This document shows positions 1-7,846 of a stretch of 64,000 nt of DNA, piece by piece. The notes under the pieces were generated by a model. It was not told the origin of the DNA. It ran no database searches and saw nothing but the letters and a program-made list of their open reading frames with translations. The stretch covers positions 1 through 64,000 of the forward strand of contig JBBQXK010000009.1 of assembly GCA_038209775.1 (NCBI GenBank). The letters run 5' to 3'. Made by a program: the position numbers and the translations under genes. Source of the stretch: JBBQXK01 sp038209775 (GTDB lineage: Bacteria > Pseudomonadota > Alphaproteobacteria > Rhodobacterales > Rhodobacteraceae). The number at the start of each line of letters is the position of its first letter. Positions within the stretch are counted from its first letter, which is position 1.

Positions 1-620
1 TCAGCCTCAAGCGCCCTTGTGCCGAAGTTGGCGTCGAAATAACCGTGCCCCTGCCAGCGGTTGCCTTGGGTCAGGTCCACGTCGATGCGGGCGATGGGGG
101 CGAAGGGGCGCCAGAGGTGGGTGCCTTCGGGCGTCAGGCGCACCTCGATGCCGGTGATGGCGGTAGGGGTCAGCGTGATCGTGCCGCGTACCGGCGTGAC
201 AAGCGGCGGCGCGCCCCATTCGTTGACCGATATCACCAGTTGGCTGCCGGTCCAGTGCATGGAACTGGGGCCGACGGTCAGGGTATCTGGCGTCTGGCGC
301 AGCGCCGCGCGTCCCCGGTCGGTCATGGTAAAGCGGCCACCCGGGCCATAGGTGGCCACGTTGATGCAGGCGTGGTTATGCGGGTCGCGGCGGCCTGACC
401 ACGCGTACCAGGGGGAAAAGACCGACCCTATGAATCCGATGACCGAGAGGGCGCGGGCACCATCGTCGGCGACGCCGTCGACATACCACCAGGCATAACC
501 GTCGGGACCGACCTTGACGGCGAAGTTCGGGCGTTCAAGATCGCCCCGGCCGCGTGCAGGCCCGATTGTGCTGCCATCGGCACCCCCGCCCCGGGATGCA
601 CGCCCCCCCCCGCCAGCCAC
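1..620 (-). CDS. crtC: Hydroxyneurosporene synthase (carotenoid 1,2-hydratase) CrtC, 3' part cut by the window edge
   Basis: The minus-strand frame from about position 540 down to 1 encodes the N-terminal part of CrtC, which adds water across the terminal double bond of neurosporene-type carotenoids in the spheroidene pathway. The stretch GPDGYAWWYVDGVADDG followed by IGFIGSVFSPWYAW is the typical CrtC opening. The frame lies downstream of crtD and overlaps its 3' end, as expected for a crtD-crtC operon. The start is unresolved. The only ordinary start codon I found in frame is a GTG at 618-620, about 190 bases inside crtD, which would add a Gly-rich leader not expected for the family. Homology begins near position 515. 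The C-terminal part lies outside the window. Confidence 0.8.
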   Translation of the reverse strand, partial: MAGGGGRASRGGGADGSTIGPARGRGDLERPNFAVKVGPDGYAWWYVDGVADDGARALSVIGFIGSVFSPWYAWSGRRDPHNHACINVATYGPGGRFTMTDRGRAALRQTPDTLTVGPSSMHWTGSQLVISVNEWGAPPLVTPVRGTITLTPTAITGIEVRLTPEGTHLWRPFAPIARIDVDLTQGNRWQGHGYFDANFGTRALEA

Positions 621-2023
621 AACCCCGGCAGGCGCGTCTGTGCCACCGGCCTGCGAAAGCTGGCCGTCAGTCCCGCCGGCGACAGCCCGTAGATCGCCCC
701 CTGCGACCCCGGAAACCGCGCCGCGAACCCCTGCGGTCCGGTCATCGTGGTGAGGTCCGGGCTTGGGTCGAAGGTCAGCCCCGCCTTGGCGAAATGCGCG
801 ATCATCATGGCCTGGCATCGGGTATCCTCGGGGTCATCTTGGGGGCTGTCAGGCCGGGTGGGGGGCGCGTTCTGGATCACTTCGAACCGTTCCACGGGGG
901 GCGGCGGACCGCTGCCACGGTCCTGCGCGCAGAGGTAGTGCGACGCGGCCATCGGGGCAATGCCACGGGCGAGGGGGCGGAACTCGGCGTCGGGGTCATG
1001 GCTGAAGAACACGTTGTGGTGGACGAGATCGGGGCCGTGGGGCGTAGCTGCAAACGCCCAGACGCGGGCCGAAAGGCTGCGGGGGGCGACGGTGCGGGTG
1101 GGGACGGTGGCCCTGGCGGCAGGGCCAAGGAGGCCGTGGGCAAGTGCAGCAGGGTCGCCGTTGAAGATCACCTCGTCGGCGGGCAGGGTGCTGCCATCGG
1201 CCAGCGCCACGCCCGACACCCGGCCCCAGTGTTCAAGGATGCGCGTGGCGGGGGTGGCGTATCGGAACGTCGCCCCACCGCTTTGTGCAAGGGTTTCAAG
1301 CACCTGTGCCAGCCGGTGCATGCCGCCTTCGACGACATGCACGCCCATCGCCTCGGCCTGCCAGATCAGCGACAGGACGGCCGGCGCTGTGCGGGGGGTG
1401 CCACCGACGTAAGTCGCAAAGCGGCCGAACAACTGGCGCAGGCGCTGGTCGCGGAAGGTCATGGCGAGGTAGCGGTGCAGTGTCATCCCCGGCGCCAGCA
1501 TCGGCCAGAGCGGTGGGGCGGACATCGCCGCCCGTGTAACCGCCGGCAGGGACACACGGGCGGCCTGCATGACTGGCGCGTCGAAGGCGGCAAAGGCGCG
1601 GGCGGTGCGGGCGTGAAAGCGGCGGAAGTCCGCTTCGCTGCGGGGACCGCCCCAGTCGCGGATGGCCGCAGCCGTGGCGTCCGGGTCGGCGTAAAGGTCA
1701 AGGGTGGACCCGTCGGGCCAGAAGTGGCGTGCAAGAATGGGCTGGGGGATCAGCGTCAGGTGATTCTCGATCCTGGTGCCGGCAGCGGCAAAGACGGCGT
1801 CGAAAACCCGCCGCAGGGTCAGCACCGTCGGCCCCGCGTCGACCGGCCCCGCTGCCGAGGGGACTGTGCGCATCTTGCCGCCAGGGCCCGCAGCAGCCTC
1901 AACCACCGTCACCGCAGCACCCGCATGGGCCAGCCGCACCGCCGCCGTCAGCCCGCCGATGCCCGCCCCCACGATCACGATGCGCGGCCGGCTGGTTTGT
2001 GGTGAGGCGGTGGATTTTCTCAT
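428..2023 (-). CDS. crtD: Methoxyneurosporene/hydroxyneurosporene dehydrogenase CrtD
   Basis: A 531-residue flavoprotein of the phytoene-desaturase family that introduces the C-3,4 double bond in spheroidene biosynthesis. The N-terminal FAD-binding fold IVIVGAGIGGLTAAVRLA is at residues 15-32, and the C-terminal FAD motif is LAGGGVHPGAGVPMAAQSG near residue 475. The protein runs some 35 residues beyond the expected end (after AAGAILNA). This Ser/Pro-rich tail is what crtC coding sequence gives in the crtD frame, so the two genes overlap. It is transcribed away from crtE; the gap between them carries a pair of PpsR/CrtJ-type operators. Assignment to CrtD rather than CrtI rests on its position beside crtC, crtE and crtF. 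Confidence 0.93.
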   Translation of the reverse strand: MRKSTASPQTSRPRIVIVGAGIGGLTAAVRLAHAGAAVTVVEAAAGPGGKMRTVPSAAGPVDAGPTVLTLRRVFDAVFAAAGTRIENHLTLIPQPILARHFWPDGSTLDLYADPDATAAAIRDWGGPRSEADFRRFHARTARAFAAFDAPVMQAARVSLPAVTRAAMSAPPLWPMLAPGMTLHRYLAMTFRDQRLRQLFGRFATYVGGTPRTAPAVLSLIWQAEAMGVHVVEGGMHRLAQVLETLAQSGGATFRYATPATRILEHWGRVSGVALADGSTLPADEVIFNGDPAALAHGLLGPAARATVPTRTVAPRSLSARVWAFAATPHGPDLVHHNVFFSHDPDAEFRPLARGIAPMAASHYLCAQDRGSGPPPPVERFEVIQNAPPTRPDSPQDDPEDTRCQAMMIAHFAKAGLTFDPSPDLTTMTGPQGFAARFPGSQGAIYGLSPAGLTASFRRPVAQTRLPGLWLAGGGVHPGAGVPMAAQSGLHAAGAILNARTSPSRSVPTVMPGGMSTASPTMVPAPSRSSDS

Positions 2024-2052
2024 GCCGGAATTGTTGACTCGGGCGCGTGAAG

Positions 2053-2094
2053 TGTCCAGTATGATTTACACGAGGGTGTCAGTTTTTCTGGACA
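2053..2094. promoter_or_regulatory. Tandem PpsR/CrtJ operators between crtD and crtE
   Basis: Two exact TGT-N12-ACA palindromes lie at 2053-2070 and 2077-2094, six bases apart, in the divergent crtD/crtE gap. This is the known binding site of the aerobic repressor PpsR (CrtJ), which acts on closely spaced site pairs. The second site ends just before the crtE ribosome-binding region, so occupancy should block crtE directly and could also affect crtD. Confidence 0.8.
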
Positions 2095-2108
2095 TGAGGG
2101 GGCGGTAC

Positions 2109-2981
2109 ATGGCGCTGGACACAAGGATCGAGGCGGCGATCGCGGCGGCACTGCGGCTGGGGCAGGGCGGCGACGCGCCGCCACGGCTGTCATCGGCGCT
2201 GCCCTATGCGGTGAACCCCGGGGGTGCGCGGATACGGCCCACGATCCTGATGTCGGTGGCCATGGCCTGCGGTGACAACCGCCCGCGCCTGACTGATGCG
2301 GCGGCGGCGGCGCTGGAACTGATCCATTGCGCCAGTCTGGTGCATGACGACCTGCCCTGTTTCGACAATGCCGACGTACGGCGCGGCAAGGCCACGGTGC
2401 ATGTGGCCTATTCGCAGCCCTTGGCGGTGCTGACCGGCGATAGCCTGATCGTGCTGGCCTTTGACGTGCTGGCGCAGGCGGGGGTGGATGATCCGCTGCG
2501 CGCTTTGGGGCTGGTGCGGATACTTGCCGCGCGGACGGGCATGCCGGGGGGCATCTGCGCCGGGCAGGGCTGGGAATCCGAGACGACGGTTGATCTTCGC
2601 GCCTATCACCGGGCGAAAACCGGGGCGCTGTTCATTGCCGCGACGCAAATGGGCGCGCAGGCCGCAGGGCAGGACCCCGAGCCGTGGACCGAGCTTGGCG
2701 CCCGGATCGGCGAGGCGTTTCAGGTGGCGGACGATCTGCGCGATGCGCTTTATGATGCGGAAACGCTGGGGAAACCGGCCGGTCAGGACGCGGTCCATGC
2801 CCGCCCGTCAGCGGTGACGCAGATGGGCGTGTCGGGGGCCATCCGCCATCTGCGCGACATCCTGTCGGGTGCCATCGCGTCGATCCCGTCCTGCCCGGGC
2901 GAGGCGCGGCTGGCCGCCATGGTCAACGCCTATGCCGAACGGATGACGCCCATGGCTCCCGTCCACGCCGCCCGGACCTGA
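2109..2981 (+). CDS. crtE: Geranylgeranyl diphosphate synthase CrtE
   Basis: A 290-residue trans-isoprenyl diphosphate synthase making GGPP for carotenoids and for the phytyl/geranylgeranyl tail of bacteriochlorophyll. The first Asp-rich motif is DDLPCFDNADVRRG near residue 85 and the second is DDLRDALYD near residue 220; LVHDD and the Lys-Thr of the KTGALF segment fit the family. The ATG at 2109 follows a GAGGGGG ribosome-binding sequence. An in-frame ATG at 2094 overlaps an operator and is less likely. The stop at 2981 is four bases before the crtF GTG, so crtE and crtF are co-transcribed. The second half of the first motif has Asn where many homologues have Asp, but the DDxxxxD spacing is intact. 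Confidence 0.93.
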   Translation: MALDTRIEAAIAAALRLGQGGDAPPRLSSALPYAVNPGGARIRPTILMSVAMACGDNRPRLTDAAAAALELIHCASLVHDDLPCFDNADVRRGKATVHVAYSQPLAVLTGDSLIVLAFDVLAQAGVDDPLRALGLVRILAARTGMPGGICAGQGWESETTVDLRAYHRAKTGALFIAATQMGAQAAGQDPEPWTELGARIGEAFQVADDLRDALYDAETLGKPAGQDAVHARPSAVTQMGVSGAIRHLRDILSGAIASIPSCPGEARLAAMVNAYAERMTPMAPVHAART

Positions 2982-2985
2982 CCCC

Positions 2986-4083
2986 GTGACCGGCCTTGCC
3001 GGCGCCCCGGTGACCAGGCCCCCGGGCCTGATCCAGCGGTTGGCCGCATCGCGCAAGTTCCAGTCCTGGGCTGCAGGCATGCCGGTTCTGCGCTGGTTCG
3101 TGGCGCGTGAGGGGGCGGTTTTATTTGATGTGATCCAAGGGTTTGTGCGGTCTCAGGTGCTGATGGCACTGGTTGAGCTGGACATCTTTGCAGCCCTCGC
3201 GGCCGGCCCGAAATCTGCCGCCGCGCTGGCCCCCGTCGCGGGCCTTACTCCCGACCGGATGCTGGTCTTGCTGCAGGCCGGTGCGGCGCTTGGGCTGTTG
3301 CGGCGCAAAGCGGACGGCTTCGCCCTGTCGCGGCGGGGGGCGGCGTTTCTGGGGGTGCCGGGGTTGGCGGGGATGGTGCGCCACCATGCCGTTCTGTACC
3401 GCGACCTGACCGATCCGGTGGCGTTCCTGCGCGGCCAGACCGCGCCGGAACTGGCGCGGTTCTGGCCCTATGTCTTTGGGGCCAAGGCGGCGGGGGATGC
3501 GACCGTTGCCGCCACCTATTCGACGCTGATGTCGGACAGCCAGACGCTTGTGGCCGAGGATGTGCTGCGGCTGGTGAACCTTGGGCCCTCGCGCCATCTG
3601 ATGGATGTGGGCGGCGGGACGGGGGCGTTCCTGCGGGCGGTGGCGGTCGCGCATCCGGGGTTGCGGATGACGCTGTTCGACCTGCCGGCGGTTCTGGAAA
3701 ACGCGCGACTGCCGCCGCAGGTTACCACCGTGCCGGGCAGTTTCCGCGACGATCCGCTGCCGCAAGGGGCCGACACGATCAGCCTGGTGCGGGTTCTGTA
3801 TGACCATGCCGACGCCACGGTGCGTGACCTTCTGGTGCGGGTGTATGACGCGCTGCCACCCGGCGGGCGGGTGATTGTGGCCGAACCGATGGGTGGCGGA
3901 AGCCGCCCTGACTCGGCGACTGATGTCTATTTTGCCTTTTATTGCATGGCGATGGGCACCGGGCGCACCCGCTCGGCGGCCGAGATTTCGGTGCTTTTGG
4001 CCGGGGCTGGGTTTGTCGGTATCAAGACCCATCCCGGCCCGCGTCCCTATGTCACCAGCGCCGTCACTGCCCACCGGGCGTGA
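2986..4083 (+). CDS. crtF: Hydroxyneurosporene O-methyltransferase CrtF
   Basis: A 365-residue class I SAM-dependent O-methyltransferase that methylates the C-1 hydroxyl of demethylspheroidene-type carotenoids. It starts at a GTG four bases after crtE. An N-terminal winged-helix dimerisation region (residues 45-130) precedes the SAM-binding glycine motif LMDVGGGTGAFLRAVA near residue 200 and the acidic segment LFDLP that follows it. The late segment GGRVIVAEPMGGG is typical of the plant-type O-methyltransferase fold. The stop codon is immediately followed by the bchC control region, so readthrough into the bch-puf superoperon is possible. Confidence 0.92.
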   Translation: MTGLAGAPVTRPPGLIQRLAASRKFQSWAAGMPVLRWFVAREGAVLFDVIQGFVRSQVLMALVELDIFAALAAGPKSAAALAPVAGLTPDRMLVLLQAGAALGLLRRKADGFALSRRGAAFLGVPGLAGMVRHHAVLYRDLTDPVAFLRGQTAPELARFWPYVFGAKAAGDATVAATYSTLMSDSQTLVAEDVLRLVNLGPSRHLMDVGGGTGAFLRAVAVAHPGLRMTLFDLPAVLENARLPPQVTTVPGSFRDDPLPQGADTISLVRVLYDHADATVRDLLVRVYDALPPGGRVIVAEPMGGGSRPDSATDVYFAFYCMAMGTGRTRSAAEISVLLAGAGFVGIKTHPGPRPYVTSAVTAHRA

Positions 4084-4103
4084 CACTTTCCTGCTGCAAA
4101 ATG

Positions 4104-4147
4104 TGTCAATTTCAGTTGACAGTATGCGCTGTCAGGATAAACTTACA
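4104..4147. promoter_or_regulatory. Tandem PpsR/CrtJ operators in front of bchC
   Basis: Two exact TGT-N12-ACA palindromes occupy 4104-4121 and 4130-4147 with an 8-base gap, in the 115-base crtF-bchC spacer. The arrangement matches the bchC control regions known from Rhodobacter, where PpsR/CrtJ represses the bchCXYZ-puf superoperon under oxygen. An additional inverted pair, TGACAC at 4081 and GTGTCA at 4103, overlaps the first site and the crtF stop codon. Confidence 0.85.
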
Positions 4148-4198
4148 CCAAGAGATGCCGCGACTCCCCGGACGGGGGCAGGCGGGCGGGGGGGCGGA

Positions 4199-5155
4199 AT
4201 GCAGACGCAAGGTGTGATCCTGACAGGGCCAAGGGAGCTGGGGCTGGACAGCCTTACGCTGACCGCGCCCGGGCCGGATGACCTGGTGGTCCGCATCGAC
4301 TGGTCGGGGATTTCGACCGGCACGGAAAAACTGTTCTGGTCGGGCACGATGCCCGCCTTTCCGGGTATGGGCTATCCGCTTGTTCCGGGCTACGAATCGG
4401 CGGGTGAGGTGCTTGAGGCGGGGCCTGCGACAGGTTACCGCCCCGGCGACCGGGTGTTCGTGCCGGGGGCCAACTGCTTTGCCCCGCGCGATGGATTGCC
4501 GGTGCGGGGGCTGTTCGGTGGGGCCGCACGGCATCTGGTGACCGCCGCCAGCCGCGTGACCCGGATTGATCCCGGGATGGGGCCTGAAGGGGCGCTTCTG
4601 GCGCTGGCCGCAACGGCGCGGCATGCGCTGTCGGGGTTCGATACGGCGCTGCCGGATTTGATCGTGGGGCATGGTGTGCTTGGGCGGCTGTTGGCGCGCC
4701 TGACGCTGGCCGCCGGTGGACCTGCGCCGACCGTGTGGGAAACCAATGCGGCCCGCCACGCTGGTGCAGCCGGCTATCCCGTGCTGCACCCCGATGACGA
4801 TTCCCGCCGTGATTACAAGGCGATATACGACGCCTCGGGCGCGCCTGACCTTTTGAACACGCTGATCGGTCGCATCGCCAAGGGGGGCGAGGTGGTGCTG
4901 GCGGGGTTCTACACCCACGCCATCAGCTTCGCCTTCCCGCCCGCCTTCATGAAAGAGGCGCGCATCCGCATCGCTGCCGAATGGTCACCCGATGACCTGA
5001 CCGCCACCCGCGCGCTGATCGAGGCGGGCGCTCTGTCGCTGTCGGGCCTTGTCACCCACAACGCCGATGCGCGTTCTGCATCAAAGGCTTACGAGACGGC
5101 CTTCACAGATTCAACCTGCCTCAAAATGATCCTCGATTGGAGCCACGCCGCATGA
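4199..5155 (+). CDS. bchC: 3-hydroxyethyl bacteriochlorophyllide a dehydrogenase BchC
   Basis: A 318-residue medium-chain dehydrogenase/reductase-like enzyme that oxidises the C-3 hydroxyethyl group to acetyl in bacteriochlorophyll a synthesis. The N-terminal GroES-like part contains GISTGTEKLFWSG and VPGYESAGEV, and the Rossmann part contains LIVGHGVLGRLLARL near residue 155. The ATG at 4199 follows the two PpsR sites and a GGGGCGG stretch. It heads the bchCXYZ-puf superoperon and its stop overlaps the bchX start (ATGA). Confidence 0.95.
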   Translation: MQTQGVILTGPRELGLDSLTLTAPGPDDLVVRIDWSGISTGTEKLFWSGTMPAFPGMGYPLVPGYESAGEVLEAGPATGYRPGDRVFVPGANCFAPRDGLPVRGLFGGAARHLVTAASRVTRIDPGMGPEGALLALAATARHALSGFDTALPDLIVGHGVLGRLLARLTLAAGGPAPTVWETNAARHAGAAGYPVLHPDDDSRRDYKAIYDASGAPDLLNTLIGRIAKGGEVVLAGFYTHAISFAFPPAFMKEARIRIAAEWSPDDLTATRALIEAGALSLSGLVTHNADARSASKAYETAFTDSTCLKMILDWSHAA

Positions 5156-6153
5156 CCGAAGTTCCCAACCTGAAAGACTTCGACGCACGCCTGCGGGCCG
5201 AAGCGAATGAGGAGCCGACGCTGGAGGTGCCCTCGGCGCCGCCCACCAAAAAGACGCAAATCATTGCAATCTATGGCAAAGGCGGGATCGGCAAGTCGTT
5301 CACCCTGGCCAACCTCAGCCACATGATGGCCGAGATGGGCAAGCGGGTGCTGCTGATCGGGTGCGATCCGAAGTCGGATACGACATCGCTGCTGTTCGGC
5401 GGCAAGGCGTGCCCGACGATCATCGAAACCTCGACCCGGAAAAAGCTGGCGGGTGAGGAAGTGAAGATCGGCGACGTGTGTTTCAAGCGCGGCGGCGTGT
5501 TCGCGATGGAACTGGGCGGGCCGGAGGTGGGACGCGGTTGCGGTGGCCGGGGTATCATCCATGGCTTTGAATTGCTTGAGAAACTGGGGTTCCATGATTG
5601 GGACTTCGATTATGTTCTTCTCGACTTTCTGGGCGATGTGGTCTGTGGCGGGTTCGGGTTGCCGATCGCGCGGGACATGGCGCAGAAGGTGATCCTGGTC
5701 GCGTCGAATGACCTGCAGAGCCTCTACGTCGCCAACAACGTCTGTTCGGCAGTGGAGTATTTCCGCAAACTGGGCGGCAACGTCGGCATCGCGGGGCTGG
5801 TCATCAACAAGGATGACGGGTCAGGCGAGGCTGCGGCGTTTGCCGAGGCGGTCGGAATTCCGGTGCTGGCAGCGATCCCGCAGAACGATGACCTTCGCAA
5901 GAAAAGCGCCAATTATCAAATTGTTGGAAGCTATGAGAGCGAATGGGGCGGCATGTTTGCCCTGCTTGGCGATGCGGTGGCGATCGCCCCGCCGGTGCGC
6001 CCGAAGCCGCTAACGCAGGACGCGCTCTTGAACCTGTTCGATGCCGAGACTACGGGGGCGGATTTCGTGCTGACCCCTGCAACCGATGCCGACATGCGCG
6101 GCAAGAACGCGGTGCTGAAGGCATCGCTGGAAGTGGTGTATGACAATGCTTGA
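5152..6153 (+). CDS. bchX: Chlorophyllide a reductase iron protein subunit X (BchX)
   Basis: A 333-residue NifH-like ATPase that delivers electrons to the BchYZ component for reduction of the C-7/C-8 double bond of chlorophyllide a. The P-loop is YGKGGIGKSFT near residue 45, followed by the switch segment GCDPKSDTT. The two cysteines that ligate the inter-subunit [4Fe-4S] cluster are visible in GRGCGGRG and DVVCGGFG. The start ATG at 5152 overlaps the bchC stop; an ATG at 5137 in the same frame lies inside bchC and is unlikely. Its 3' end overlaps a 24-codon micro-ORF that leads into bchY. Confidence 0.97.
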   Translation: MTEVPNLKDFDARLRAEANEEPTLEVPSAPPTKKTQIIAIYGKGGIGKSFTLANLSHMMAEMGKRVLLIGCDPKSDTTSLLFGGKACPTIIETSTRKKLAGEEVKIGDVCFKRGGVFAMELGGPEVGRGCGGRGIIHGFELLEKLGFHDWDFDYVLLDFLGDVVCGGFGLPIARDMAQKVILVASNDLQSLYVANNVCSAVEYFRKLGGNVGIAGLVINKDDGSGEAAAFAEAVGIPVLAAIPQNDDLRKKSANYQIVGSYESEWGGMFALLGDAVAIAPPVRPKPLTQDALLNLFDAETTGADFVLTPATDADMRGKNAVLKASLEVVYDNA

Positions 6154-6220
6154 CCTTTCCGCACTTTCCAAACTGGATCAGGCACTTGCGGCGCTTTCCT
6201 CAGGGAAGCGCACCAAGTGA
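6146..6220 (+). CDS. Possible 24-codon micro-ORF linking bchX and bchY
   Basis: An ATG at 6146, eight bases before the end of bchX, opens a 24-codon frame starting MLDLSALSKLDQALAALSS and ending GKRTK. Its TGA (6218-6220) overlaps the GTG start of bchY. It bridges the bchX-bchY spacer exactly, overlapping both neighbours, and would encode one amphipathic helix with a basic end. It could be a translational-coupling leader, a real small protein, or the remnant of a former bchY N-terminus. No function can be assigned from the sequence alone. Confidence 0.35.
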   Translation: MLDLSALSKLDQALAALSSGKRTK

Positions 6221-7785
6221 GCGAAGTCGGGTATGATGCAGCGGGCGAGGTCGCCCTGACTGCCGCCGAGGCGGATGCCCTGCCGGAAACGGGGGCTGCC
6301 ATGCCGGTGGACGGCATGGGGTGCCATGCCGGGGCCGGCGAGATGGAAGCGGCGGCACGGATGGCGGGCAAGTCCGACATCCTGGACCAGTACGCGAAAG
6401 ACTACCCGCAAGGTCCTCATGACAAACCACAATCCATGTGCCCGGCGTTCGGCAGCCTGCGTGTGGGGCTGCGAATGCGGCGGGTGGCGACGGTGCTTTC
6501 GGGATCGGCTTGCTGTGTGTACGGACTGACTTTCGTCTCGCATTTCTATGGGGCGCGGCGGTCGGTCGGGTATGTGCCGTTCAATTCGGAAACGCTGGTG
6601 ACCGGCAAGCTGTTTGAAGACATCCGCGATGCGGTGCATGAACTGGCGGACCCCGCGCGGTACGACGCGATTGTGGTGACGAACCTGTGTGTGCCGACGG
6701 CGAGCGGTGTGCCGCTGCGGTTGTTGCCGAGTGAAATCAACGGGGTACGGATTGTCGGGATCGACGTTCCGGGCTTTGGCATCCCCACCCACGCCGAGGC
6801 GAAGGACGTGCTGGCGGGGGCGATGCTGGCCTATGCGCGGGCCGAGATTCAGGCGGGGCCGGTGCAGGCGCCGGCGCAGGGGCGGTCGGATCGGCCCACT
6901 GTGGCGCTGCTGGGTGAGATGTTCCCGGCGGACCCGATGATGATTGGTGCGATGCTGGCGCCGATGGGGTTGGCGGCGGGGCCGGTGGTGCCTTGCCGGG
7001 AGTGGCGCGAGTTGTATGCCGCCTTGGATTCGGGGGTTTGTGCGGCGATCCATCCGTTCTACACGGCGGCGGTGCGCGAGTTTCAGGCGGCGGGGCGGCC
7101 CATCGTGGGGTCGGCGCCGGTGGGGCATGACGGCACTGCCGAGTGGTTGAAGAACATCGGTGAAGCCTATGGTGTTGCTGCAGAAAAGATTGCAGCGGCG
7201 CAGAATGCTTTCCTTCCGGCGATCAAGACGGCACTGGCCGGGGCACCGATCAAGGGGCGGATCACGCTGTCGGGCTATGAGGGGTCCGAGTTGCTGGTAG
7301 CCCGGCTGTTGATCGAGTCTGGCGCGGAAATCCCTTATGTTGGAACGGCTTGCGCGAAATCGCCCTGGTCGGAGTGGGATCGGCAGTGGCTTGAGGCGCG
7401 GGGCGTGACGGTCAAGTTCCGGGCCAGCCTGGAAGACGACTGCATGGCGATGGAGTTCTATAAACCTGATCTGGCCATCGGTACGACGCCGGTGGTTCAG
7501 AAGGCGAAAGAGAAAGCGATTCCGGCACTTTACTTCACGAACCTCATATCGGCGCGGCCCTTGATGGGGCCTGCGGGGGCGGGGTCTTTGGGGGAAGTGG
7601 TCAATGCAGCCATCGCCGGAAAGACCCGGATGGAGGGGATGAAGGCGTTCTTCGAGGGTGTTGGCACCGGCGATACGGCGGGCATCTGGGAAGGTGCGCC
7701 GAACCTTCGGCCGGACTTCCGCGCACAGCATCAGAAGAAACTGGACAAGGCCGCCAAGGCCGCCAAGGCGGAGGAAATGATGTGA
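6217..7785 (+). CDS. bchY: Chlorophyllide a reductase subunit Y (BchY)
   Basis: A 522-residue NifD-like subunit of chlorophyllide a oxidoreductase. Cysteines expected to hold the inter-subunit [4Fe-4S] cluster are in MCPAFGSLR, GSACCVYG and VVTNLCVPTASG. The GTG start at 6217 lies in the stop codon of the preceding micro-ORF. The first 60-70 residues are acidic and Ala-rich and may be poorly conserved. The C-terminus ends with a Lys/Ala-rich helix (KKLDKAAKAAKAEEMM). It forms the catalytic heterotetramer with BchZ and receives electrons from BchX. Confidence 0.95.
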   Translation: MSEVGYDAAGEVALTAAEADALPETGAAMPVDGMGCHAGAGEMEAAARMAGKSDILDQYAKDYPQGPHDKPQSMCPAFGSLRVGLRMRRVATVLSGSACCVYGLTFVSHFYGARRSVGYVPFNSETLVTGKLFEDIRDAVHELADPARYDAIVVTNLCVPTASGVPLRLLPSEINGVRIVGIDVPGFGIPTHAEAKDVLAGAMLAYARAEIQAGPVQAPAQGRSDRPTVALLGEMFPADPMMIGAMLAPMGLAAGPVVPCREWRELYAALDSGVCAAIHPFYTAAVREFQAAGRPIVGSAPVGHDGTAEWLKNIGEAYGVAAEKIAAAQNAFLPAIKTALAGAPIKGRITLSGYEGSELLVARLLIESGAEIPYVGTACAKSPWSEWDRQWLEARGVTVKFRASLEDDCMAMEFYKPDLAIGTTPVVQKAKEKAIPALYFTNLISARPLMGPAGAGSLGEVVNAAIAGKTRMEGMKAFFEGVGTGDTAGIWEGAPNLRPDFRAQHQKKLDKAAKAAKAEEMM

Positions 7786-7794
7786 TTTCGCTCT

Positions 7795-7827
7795 GCACAA
7801 CCGATGCACAACCGATGCACATCCCGT
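7795..7827 (+). repeat. 11-bp tandem repeat in the bchY-bchZ spacer
   Basis: The unit gcacaaccgat occurs twice in a row (7795-7816), followed by a degenerate third copy gcacatcccgt. It sits between the bchY stop and the bchZ ribosome-binding site (gcggaggtg). It may be simple slippage. Confidence 0.6.
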
Positions 7828-7846
7828 CTGCATGCGCGGAGGTGTC

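Noticed and set aside
554..2005. Long plus-strand open frame opposite crtD
   Set aside because: It is a GC-rich shadow frame. crtD on the other strand has full family motifs, and this frame shows low-complexity Arg/Pro/Gly composition with no domain.
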